A stretch of DNA of 64,000 nt. It comes from Corynebacterium sp. (GTDB lineage: Bacteria > Actinomycetota > Actinomycetes > Mycobacteriales > Mycobacteriaceae). Where the stretch lies: contig JAUMTW010000001.1 of the NCBI GenBank assembly GCA_030531005.1, positions 62,001 through 126,000 on the forward strand, read 5' to 3'. Shown piece after piece: positions 57,651 through 64,000 of the stretch (position 1 is the stretch's first letter; each line of letters opens with the position of its first letter). The translations under genes and the position numbers were made by a program. Under the pieces are notes generated by a model. That model had not been told where the DNA came from. It did no database searches and saw nothing but the letters and a program-made list of their open reading frames with translations.

Positions 57651-58838
57651 CTAAATGGTGGCCAGTACCGTACCATCTGGGAAATACAGTCCGCGGCCAG
57701 TGTGATCCAAAGGAACCTGGCGGGTCTGGGCATAGTATTGCAAGGCACGCTGTGCATTCAAGTGCTCGGGAACTCGGTTGTGCAACACAGCCTCAGCTAC
57801 CCGGCGCTGCAGCGGTGGTAGGTTGAGCGCTGGGCCGTAGAGCAAAATGATGCCGGTGGTGTCCGCATCGAGCTGGACTTCCGTATGAATCCACTGCCCC
57901 AAAATTGGTTTGGCAGCAAGAACGAGTTCTTCTTTGCGATTTATCGGATACTTTGGACGCAAGAGATCCACAATCTGGTGGTCTAAGGCAAAACGCTTGA
58001 TCTCGGCTGCTGCTCGTGCGGAGCTTAAGTGCGGGGTGGCATTATCGAAATACGACCACCGGAATACGTCCTCATGCACCGTTGCAATCAGCGTGGAATA
58101 TGCGCTGCGGCCTGCGAAAAAAATGTTACCGGTGGCTATTTCATAATTGAGATCTGCTGGGGGATTGTGTGCTTCTAGGAAGTATTGGCCCTCAATGGAG
58201 AGAAACCAGGCATCCGTATCGAGGTCCATGAGAGTCATGGTATTGCTCAAAGCTCGAGTGGCGGCATCAATGTGAAACTGGCCGATCTGAAACCCTTGGA
58301 GGGTTGGTTGCAGGAGTTCTCCGCGGAAACCGGCATAAGCTGTCAGTGCTGCTGCTAAGTCTACAAAGTGCGGTACTGCAGCTAATGCCAGCGGCAAGCT
58401 GGTTGACAGGGCGATGTCAGGGAGCTGACCCGGGTCAATAATGATGACCTCAAAGGTATCGTTGCCTTGGGGAACAAACATGCCGGGGCCATTGCCGTGC
58501 AAGGTACGAGCAACCCGCATTAAATCCTGGTGATAGGGCTGTGGGGCCTGCAGTTCTGGGATATTAAAGCGATAATGCAAATGCCAGTACCAAGTGCCAT
58601 CGATCACTGAGGCTACGCGGGTGGCATTGAAATTCCGAATTTTAGTACCAGTGTGGGTGCGAACTTGGTAAAAGTTGGCGACCTCTTGGAATTCGATCTC
58701 GTCAATGGGAGCAGTGGCTTGGTGCCAGGCCTCGTCGAATTCAGCCTGGATCATATATCCATCGACCAAAATCTCTTCGAAGGAGGTGGGGGCACGAAAT
58801 TTCACTTTGTCTCCCTTGTGCTCGTGGTATTGATCCAT
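57651..58838 (-). CDS. Unrecognised soluble protein, ~395 residues
   Basis: No catalytic motif, signal peptide or TM helix is visible. Two segments resemble each other: ATRVASVIDGTWYWHLHYRF (~65-85) and IFFAGRSAYSTLIATVHEDV followed by FRWSYFDN (~225-250). This hints at an internal duplication with Trp/Tyr-rich cores, perhaps of the DUF6882 type (uncertain). The ending GLYFPDGTVLATI is compact. The frame opens at 58856, but ATG 58838 (MDQYHEHKGDKVKF) gives a natural hydrophilic start. It is monocistronic, with a terminator on its 3' side, and next to the cobalamin riboswitch, though transcribed away from it. Confidence 0.7.
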   Translation of the reverse strand: MDQYHEHKGDKVKFRAPTSFEEILVDGYMIQAEFDEAWHQATAPIDEIEFQEVANFYQVRTHTGTKIRNFNATRVASVIDGTWYWHLHYRFNIPELQAPQPYHQDLMRVARTLHGNGPGMFVPQGNDTFEVIIIDPGQLPDIALSTSLPLALAAVPHFVDLAAALTAYAGFRGELLQPTLQGFQIGQFHIDAATRALSNTMTLMDLDTDAWFLSIEGQYFLEAHNPPADLNYEIATGNIFFAGRSAYSTLIATVHEDVFRWSYFDNATPHLSSARAAAEIKRFALDHQIVDLLRPKYPINRKEELVLAAKPILGQWIHTEVQLDADTTGIILLYGPALNLPPLQRRVAEAVLHNRVPEHLNAQRALQYYAQTRQVPLDHTGRGLYFPDGTVLATI

Positions 58839-59024
58839 TGCATGTAGCCCTGGCACCAGACACTGGTTCTTAGCTCGTTACTCTGAAGGGCCAATGGTGC
58901 TAGCAGCCGACTACTTTCGTGGTTCTTATTGTAGAGCATTCTGGAACACTAGTTTTTGCGCGCGGGGAGGGAAGAATAAGCTGCGAAATGCTGGCGCAAT
59001 CCTTGAATAGTAAACTATAGTGGT

Positions 59025-59185
59025 AAGTAGCGTTTCAAAGTGAACGGGAATGCCGGTGCAAATCCGGCAGCGGTCCTCGCCACTGTAATTGCCACGGATG
59101 ACACATCCACCTGCTGTTCCACTGCACCATATTGGTGTGGGAAGGAAGAGAGCTCAGAGGCAAAAGCCAGGAGACCGGCTTTGAA
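59025..59185 (+). ncRNA. Cobalamin riboswitch
   Basis: The conserved core of the B12 element is present in order: GGGAATGCCGGTGCAAATCC then GGCAGCGGTCC, the invariant GCCACTGTAA, GCCACGGATGACACATCC, and the 3' GCCAGGAGACCGGC. A peripheral hairpin lies between (GCACCATATTGGTGTG). It senses adenosylcobalamin or another cobalamin and usually represses downstream genes. No intact gene follows; the next 540 bp hold only short frames and end in a strong terminator. The plus-strand orientation excludes control of the flanking minus-strand genes. Confidence 0.93.
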
Positions 59186-59730
59186 ATTATATCTGTCCGT
59201 GCGGTTCGCGAGGGTTCGAACCTTGAAGAGAAAAGGGCGTATGCCTATGTCGATAATCGTTGGGCTGCAAGCAGCGCAGCTAATGCCACAAAATCCACCT
59301 ATCAAACACAGCTGCTTTTTCGATTTCTTCGCCTAAACCCGCCGCAACATAGCTCCTGACCTGGAGATGCCTGTTGCAGGTGCGCAAGCGTTCATGATGG
59401 ATGAAGCTATTTATGATGGCTTTGGGCTCTGAAAACCATGATGGCGCTGCTATTAGTGGGGGTGCAGCCCTGCTGAGAGCAGGCGTGGCGGCAGTAGGTA
59501 TTTCCTGGAACGTGCATGGGTGTGCAGGAAAAGCTGAAAACACTTGTAGATGTCAGCTACTTGTAGCCTTTGCTGCATCATTGTGGCGGTGATAATCCAT
59601 GTACGTTTGGACTTCTCAACCAAACGGCGCTGGAAAGGCGCGCGTACTGTGGGCAAGAGCATGGATAATGCAGGCTCTTGAACACAACAATAGGGGCTTC
59701 CATTGCTGAGATGATGGAAGCTCCTTTTTT
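59186..59730 (+). other. Riboswitch-controlled transcript without intact gene
   Basis: The stretch between the cobalamin riboswitch and its terminator is ~500 nt. The longest plus-strand frames (ATG 59230, 31 codons; ATG 59401, 63 codons) show no family signature. Several hairpins are visible, such as CCTGCT-GAG-AGCAGG near 59470 and TTCCTG/CAGGAA at ~59502-59530. It may be a decayed B12-regulated gene or a riboswitch-controlled non-coding RNA. Neither is proven. Confidence 0.5.
59693..59730 (+). terminator. Terminator of the riboswitch transcript
   Basis: GGGGCTTCCAT (59693-59703) pairs with ATGGAAGCTCC (59714-59724, one G-U) around a 10-nt loop, followed by TTTTTT. It is the first strong terminator after the cobalamin riboswitch. 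Confidence 0.9.
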
Positions 59731-60247
59731 ATATCCCCATGCATTATGGTTGTGTTCGTCGTTGGCTCTGAAAGGGGGGCTCGCAAGCGACGAGCAGAGT
59801 TCAGAAAGTCGGATATGTGAGGATCTGCTAGAAATACTAGTCGCAACTAGTGAGTAGTAGGGGGGCTAGTTATCAGTGAGGTGGCGCAATGAAAACCTGC
59901 AGCGATTCTTTCGAGCTTTATGATGTATGATGTGCCTGCCTTCTTTATCTGTATATCGCCAGCGAATCGTTTCCACTTCGACTTGTGGGGTACTTACACT
60001 GGAATGCGGCGTGAGCACGGGCTTAGTTTTGGGAACTGAGCAGTTATTTCCGCACCAACAATTTTTTAAAGAAGTGCGGGGGTGAAATAGGTGGATCTCA
60101 ATTGCATTGTCCCAGGCTGACACAACGTGTTGGCGCTCCTCGCGTGCTAGGCCGTAGCAAGAGCAGCGGTGGGGTTGAGTGAGAGCGGCCAAAACGTTGT
60201 AGAGGCCCACTGGCTGCGGATGGGCCTCAACTAACGTAAACAAGCAA
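59731..60247. other. Gap with a weak minus-strand frame
   Basis: A minus-strand frame of 125 codons (60243-59866) includes VGLYNVLAALTQPHRC and VEVETIRWRYTDKEG, but shows no family signature and has a doubtful start. No RNA gene or repeat was recognised. It could be a remnant. Confidence 0.35.
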
Positions 60248-60276
60248 CGAGCACCAACAACGCATGCTGGTGCTCG
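60248..60276 (-). terminator. Probable terminator after gapB
   Basis: CGAGCACCA (60248-60256) pairs with TGGTGCTCG (60268-60276) around an 11-nt loop. The minus strand continues TTGCTTGTTT. It lies 15 bp beyond the gapB stop. Confidence 0.65.
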
Positions 60277-60290
60277 GCCACATATCTTGA

Positions 60291-61730
60291 TTAGTCGGTG
60301 ACAATCTCTGCATAAGGAACGCGCAGCGGTCGTACTGGCGGACGGGCACCGGCGACTTCTTCGACGATACGAATTACTTGGTTGGAATAGCCATACTCAT
60401 TGTCGTACCAAACGTAGAGCACAATGTGGTTGCCATTTGCGATGGTGGCCAGCCCGTCAACGATGCCGGCATGGGTGCTGCCAATGAAGTCGCTGGAGAC
60501 AACCTCTGGCGAATGTACATAGGCAATCTGCTGCCGCAGATCAGAGTGCAAGGCAACGCGATCGAAGAGAGTATTGAGTTCCTCGCGATCGACTTCCTTG
60601 TCCAAGGTCAAATTGAGTACTGCCATGGACACATCAGGGGTAGGAACGCGAATCGCATTACCAGTGAGCTTGCCAGCAAGTTCAGGCAATGCCTTGGCTA
60701 CAGCCTTCGCAGCGCCAGTTTCGGTGAGAACCATGTTTAGGCCGGCTGCTCGGCCGCGACGCTCGCCCTTGTGGAAATTATCAATGAGATTTTGGTCATT
60801 TGTGAACGAATGCACCGTTTCCACATGGCCATGAACAACACCATAGTGCGAATCCAGTACGGCCAATACCGGGGTGATGCCATTGGTGGTGCACGATGCA
60901 GCGGTGATGATTTCATCATCGCTGGTGATATCGCCGTGGTTGATACCGTAGACAATATTCTTCAAATCACCCTTGCCAGGAGCAGTGAGAATGACCTTGG
61001 CAACACCCTTACTCTTCAAGTGCTGGCTCAATCCCTCGCGGTCACGCCAACGGCCAGTGTTGTCAACTACGATGGCATCGTTGATGCCATAGGCAGTGTA
61101 ATCGACCTCGGCTGGGTCATTGGAGTAGATGACCTGGATGCGCGTGCCATTGGCTTCAATGACATTATTTTCTTCATCCAGGGTAATGGTGCCGGGGAAT
61201 GCGCCATGTACGGAATCGCGGCGTAGAAGGCTGGCACGCTTGCGCAGATCGCCAGCGCCATTACTGCGCACCACAACCGCCCGCAAACGCACGCCACCAT
61301 AGTCAGCCTCGCGAGCAATGAGGATACGTGCTAACAGTCGCCCAATGCGACCGAAGCCGTAGAGCACCACGTCAGTTGGTTCAAGTGAAGTCTGACTGTT
61401 GATGACATCAGCGAGCTTACGACGTAAGTAAATTTCGAGCGTTTCATCGCTATCACGGAAGCCCACTGCGAGTCGGCCGACATCCACAGATGCCGTGCCG
61501 AGGTTCATCGATAGCAGCGCTTCGACAATAGGCAGGGTCTCATCTACGGAAAGTTGCTGTTCAGTAGCTAGGCGAGAATAGCGGTGAGCTTTAATGATGT
61601 CAATATCAGTGACATCGCGCAATAGGCGGCCGAAGATGGAAACCACCACATTGTTGCTGCGGTGTAGTTCTCGAAGGAGGGGAAGCATGCTTTGGGCTGC
61701 TTGTAGCTTTTCGTTCCACTGGGAAGTCAT
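60291..61730 (-). CDS. gapB: Glyceraldehyde-3-phosphate dehydrogenase, GapB type
   Basis: The 479-residue protein matches C. glutamicum GapB (~480 aa), which has an N-terminal helical extension of ~125 residues before the Rossmann domain. Visible are LYGFGRIGRLLARI (dinucleotide loop), the nucleophile Cys in ITAASCTTNGITPVLAVL, HSFTNDQNLIDNFHK, RRGRAAGLNM and WYDNEYGYSNQVIRI near the C-terminus. GapB prefers NADP+ and works in gluconeogenesis in C. glutamicum. Start is ATG 61730. It is transcribed away from the membrane-protein gene at 62085. The extension distinguishes it from glycolytic GapA, which is not in this window. Confidence 0.95.
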   Translation of the reverse strand: MTSQWNEKLQAAQSMLPLLRELHRSNNVVVSIFGRLLRDVTDIDIIKAHRYSRLATEQQLSVDETLPIVEALLSMNLGTASVDVGRLAVGFRDSDETLEIYLRRKLADVINSQTSLEPTDVVLYGFGRIGRLLARILIAREADYGGVRLRAVVVRSNGAGDLRKRASLLRRDSVHGAFPGTITLDEENNVIEANGTRIQVIYSNDPAEVDYTAYGINDAIVVDNTGRWRDREGLSQHLKSKGVAKVILTAPGKGDLKNIVYGINHGDITSDDEIITAASCTTNGITPVLAVLDSHYGVVHGHVETVHSFTNDQNLIDNFHKGERRGRAAGLNMVLTETGAAKAVAKALPELAGKLTGNAIRVPTPDVSMAVLNLTLDKEVDREELNTLFDRVALHSDLRQQIAYVHSPEVVSSDFIGSTHAGIVDGLATIANGNHIVLYVWYDNEYGYSNQVIRIVEEVAGARPPVRPLRVPYAEIVTD

Positions 61731-62084
61731 TGGGTTATGTCAACTCCTAGGAATGTGGCTTGTTTTCGGGTGGGAATGTTTCGGGAACGGGTGGACGCAA
61801 TCGTTTGCGTACCTGCCCCAATATTCTAACGCATCTTGTTCAAAACTTTTTGAAAATAATTCAGCAAAGTGCCCTATATTGGGGTAATGGTTGAATGTGC
61901 AGTGCGAATCCATGCGATGTGAGTAAACCGCGTGAATCGGAAAGTTTTGAAAGTACGCTGCAAACTAGCACTATGGTGTTTAAAAAACTACAGTCAAAGC
62001 TTGCAACCTTGCAGAAGTAATAGCCAAACAGGGATGTGCGAAAAATAAAAGAGAATTCAAGAGCAGTTAAAGGGATGTGACCGC
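61731..62084. other. Divergent promoter region of gapB
   Basis: The 354 bp contain promoters for gapB and the membrane gene. AT-rich stretches occur near 61845-61870 and 62035-62060. No gene or RNA is recognised. Confidence 0.45.
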
Positions 62085-62738
62085 GTGCTCCAGGCCGTAA
62101 GTTTCGCCTTGATCGACTCTATAAATTTGTTGTTGATCGGCATATTGGTGGCAATTGCTGTGCTTATTCCAGCCCAGGGTCCCTATGCCAAGGTGGCATC
62201 TCTATTGCTCATCGGCGATTGGTTTGGAGTTTTTCTCGCAGCACTGCCAACCTTTTGGCTCTTTAGCGCGATTCAAGATTCTGTGCAGGCAGTGTTAGGG
62301 TCATCAATATTCGGTATTGTGTTAATTGTCTCAGGCCTGCTTGGAGTCCTTCTTACTTGGCGTAGTGATGGAAAGAATAATGTCGGTGCCAGGATCCTAG
62401 GCCCACTGCGAATGCCTGGGTGGAAGACGGTTGTAACCGGCACCCTTTTAGGTGCGATACAGTCCTTAACTTCTGTGCCGTTTTATGGTGGCTTGGCGTA
62501 TTTGGCGACCACAGGGTTGCATTACAGTCTCGACATCGTGGCCCTAGCGCTCTATGCGAGCCTCGCAATTAGCCTACCAATCGCGAGCGCGCTCGGTCTT
62601 GGAATTGTGCGTCAATTTCCAGAAAGCCCAGTGGGACGCGGGTTTTTGTGGCTGCGCTTGCACACTCATTTTGCAGGAAAATTAGCTGCATATGGCGTAG
62701 GCATCGTATTGGTATTCATTGGCGTCTTACATCTTTAG
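62085..62738 (+). CDS. Six-helix membrane protein, Sap/GAP-like
   Basis: The 217-residue protein, starting with GTG after AAAGGGATG, has six TM segments with an interdomain loop near residues 95-105. The start (SFALIDSINLLLIGILVAIAVLIPAQG) and the overall layout recall the Sap/GAP (LysE-related) small exporters of actinobacteria, some of which address lipids to the cell surface. No substrate can be given, and no lipid or polyketide genes flank it. Its promoter region is shared with gapB but the two need not be related. Confidence 0.65.
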   Translation: MLQAVSFALIDSINLLLIGILVAIAVLIPAQGPYAKVASLLLIGDWFGVFLAALPTFWLFSAIQDSVQAVLGSSIFGIVLIVSGLLGVLLTWRSDGKNNVGARILGPLRMPGWKTVVTGTLLGAIQSLTSVPFYGGLAYLATTGLHYSLDIVALALYASLAISLPIASALGLGIVRQFPESPVGRGFLWLRLHTHFAGKLAAYGVGIVLVFIGVLHL

Positions 62739-63057
62739 TGTAAGACCTGTTTGCAGGCCCTTTTATTTCTGTTGTTATATGCCTGTGGCAAAGCGCTGAA
62801 GAAGTGTGCTGCAGGGTTTGTGCAGATAATCCAAAATTTCTATGCGCGAACGCAGACATTTCTCGTCCAGTTCGATAGAATGTGACCAAATGTGTGCACT
62901 CTACACTTAGGGTAGGTTTCGTTAATTGTTGGATCCTGTTCTTGAGGGTGGCAGTGGGCACGGCATCAATAACAACTGTGAACCCAGATGTGCAAGCACT
63001 GGATTCAGGGTGTCATTGGTGTACGAACTCCTATCTCAGTAACTAAGGAACGAAAAC
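62739..63057. other. Intergenic region without a recognised gene
   Basis: The 319 bp contain no convincing frame. A weak AT-rich stretch follows the membrane gene stop (~62757-62775). The promoter of the following proline-rich protein gene should lie near 62930-63040. Confidence 0.4.
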
Positions 63058-64000
63058 ATGAATACAACGGGTACGGCCTCGACGTCCTCAAGCCCGCTGG
63101 AAGATTATTCCGCACTGATCGGCGGCGTAGGTGTATTGATTGCCATCGCCCTATTTATCGCTGCTTTCTGGGGATCGAAGAAGTTCGATCTCAAGCTCGG
63201 CTGGTTGTGGGCACTTGGTGTGGCATTGTTGCCACTACCGGTGCTGGCATTCTGGGTCGTGGCAGTTGCTGATGCCATTAGCAACAAGAACGCTGCGGCT
63301 CCTGCTAAGCCAGAATTTTCCGGCGCTGGCCTTCCCCCTGTAAATGGGCCCCAAGGACACCCGCCATTTGGTATGTCAGGTAGTGGATCCAACCAACCAA
63401 AGCCAGGAGAGTTTCCCGGTAGCCCAGGTCCACAGGGCTCACAGGGGCCTGGCTTTGCACCATTTGGTGGCCCTCAACAAGGTGCTCCTGGTCACTCAGA
63501 AACTCAAGCCCAGCCTTTCGCTCCGGCGCAGCCATTCAGTCCGCAGGGTCAGCCCGGTCCACAGGGCCCGCAGGGGCCTGGCTTTGCACCATTTGGTGGT
63601 GAGGATCAATCAAAACCACCAACTGGCCAGTTCGCAGCCCAGCCTTTCGCTCCGGCGCAGCCTTTTGAGCCTCAGGGTTTAGGGCAGTCGCAGGCTCCAC
63701 AGGGGGCCTCATTTGAGCAGGCGCAGCCTTTCGCTCCGGCGCAGCCTTTTGAGCCTCAGGGTTTAGGGCAGTCGCAGGCTCCACAGGGGGCCTCATTTGA
63801 GCAGGCCCAGTCTTTCGCTCCGGCGCAGCCTTTTGAGCCTCAAGGCTCGGCACAGCCTATCTTCCCAAATCAAACGCCACACGGACCTAGCTTCCAAGGG
63901 GCACAGTCAGCTCGCCCAGAACCAACTGGTACATGGGGACCGGGCCACTTCACTTACCCGGCAGCTAACCCCCAGTCAGCTGGCAGTACTGAAGAAGCAG
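63058..64000 (+). CDS. Proline/glutamine-rich membrane-anchored protein, 3' end cut
   Basis: The ATG at 63058 opens a frame without stop to the window edge (~314 residues). Two TM helices lie at ~22-38 (LIGGVGVLIAIALFIAAFW) and ~50-72 (LWALGVALLPLPVLAFWVV). The rest is low-complexity, rich in Gln, Pro, Gly, Ala and Phe, with collagen-like GPQGPQGPG pieces. A 28-residue repeat starts QPFAPAQPFEPQGLGQSQ (2.4 copies), and QGPGFAPFGG occurs twice. It may be a surface or scaffold protein; a disordered cytoplasmic domain is equally possible. No family is recognised. Confidence 0.8.
   Translation, partial: MNTTGTASTSSSPLEDYSALIGGVGVLIAIALFIAAFWGSKKFDLKLGWLWALGVALLPLPVLAFWVVAVADAISNKNAAAPAKPEFSGAGLPPVNGPQGHPPFGMSGSGSNQPKPGEFPGSPGPQGSQGPGFAPFGGPQQGAPGHSETQAQPFAPAQPFSPQGQPGPQGPQGPGFAPFGGEDQSKPPTGQFAAQPFAPAQPFEPQGLGQSQAPQGASFEQAQPFAPAQPFEPQGLGQSQAPQGASFEQAQSFAPAQPFEPQGSAQPIFPNQTPHGPSFQGAQSARPEPTGTWGPGHFTYPAANPQSAGSTEEA
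63640..63843. repeat. 84-bp coding tandem repeat
   Basis: Copies start at 63640, 63724 and 63808 (the third partial). Each encodes a 28-residue Gln/Pro/Ala-rich unit beginning QPFAPAQPFEPQG (the third reads QSFAPAQPFEPQG). The near-identity at DNA level suggests recent duplication and likely copy-number variation among strains. Confidence 0.95.

Noticed and set aside
59200..59225. GGTTCGAACC motif resembling a tRNA T-loop
   Set aside because: No acceptor, D or anticodon arms can be drawn around it; it lies in the expression region after the cobalamin riboswitch.
59455..59510. GGGGGTGC...GCTGAGA pattern resembling a TPP riboswitch
   Set aside because: Only the first part matches; the conserved second half with CCTGATC and GGATAATGCC is missing.
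59866..60243. 125-codon minus-strand frame
   Set aside because: No recognisable motif, and no reliable start; left as a possible remnant in the gap entry.

Overview
The window is a piece of a Corynebacterium chromosome, roughly mid-50s %GC by eye. The species cannot be fixed from the sequence alone. The evidence is the gene order perM-purN-purH-citE-amtR, mprA-mprB-htrA-moaB, fthC/galU-moeA(glp)-rimJ-glpR, pmt, betP, rsmI-metG-tatD, rpf2-ksgA-ispE and gapB, which follows C. glutamicum and, more loosely, M. tuberculosis. An AmtR-type nitrogen regulator, a BetP with the typical osmosensing tail, and a DtxR-like box before an iron-uptake lipoprotein agree. Several genes (galU, ksgA, perhaps purN) look leaderless, as is common in this group.

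Layout. 1-6.6 kb: end of a PerM-like membrane protein, purine synthesis (purN, purH), a CitE-like lyase, amtR and a degenerate GlnD-like nucleotidyltransferase. 7-9.2 kb: two divergent units of cysteine-poor, presumably zinc-independent ribosomal proteins (rpmB-rpmG-rpsN-rpsR and rpmE2-rpmF), the latter behind a structured leader. 9.2-10.8 kb: a gene-poor stretch with one large hairpin. 10.8-16.6 kb: envelope-stress two-component system, HtrA protease, MoaB-like protein, a 52-residue protein and a SAF-domain protein. 16.7-22.8 kb: folate salvage, galU and the cluster moeA-like/rimJ/glpR that probably serves cell division, then DoxX and a zinc-finger membrane protein.

23-31 kb: a glpQ-MFS pair, protein O-mannosyltransferase, BetP and a YkvI-type carrier. 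31.6-36.3 kb: rsmI, metG, tatD and an acyltransferase. 36.5-42.8 kb: a choline-to-glycine-betaine module (betA divergent from betT-betB). 43-46 kb: iron-siderophore binding lipoprotein and a SucE/AspT-type exporter. 46.8-55.4 kb: rpf2, ksgA, ispE, an ABC-F ATPase, a membrane alpha/beta hydrolase, a monooxygenase-fold protein and PPK2. 55.6-64 kb: HAD phosphatase, enoyl-CoA hydratase family protein, an unrecognised protein, a cobalamin riboswitch with no intact gene behind it, gapB, a membrane protein and a proline/glutamine-rich protein cut by the window edge.

How the genes fit together. The strongest theme is compatible-solute and choline metabolism: glycerophosphodiester cleavage (glpQ) can release choline, BetT can import it, BetA and BetB oxidise it to glycine betaine, and BetP imports betaine directly under osmotic stress. 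A second theme is envelope and division (PerM, MprAB-HtrA, Glp/GlpR, PMT, Rpf2). No prophage, intact insertion sequence, CRISPR array, tRNA or rRNA was recognised. The best candidates for something undescribed are the orphan cobalamin riboswitch transcript at 59.0-59.7 kb and the degenerate nucleotidyltransferase beside amtR.
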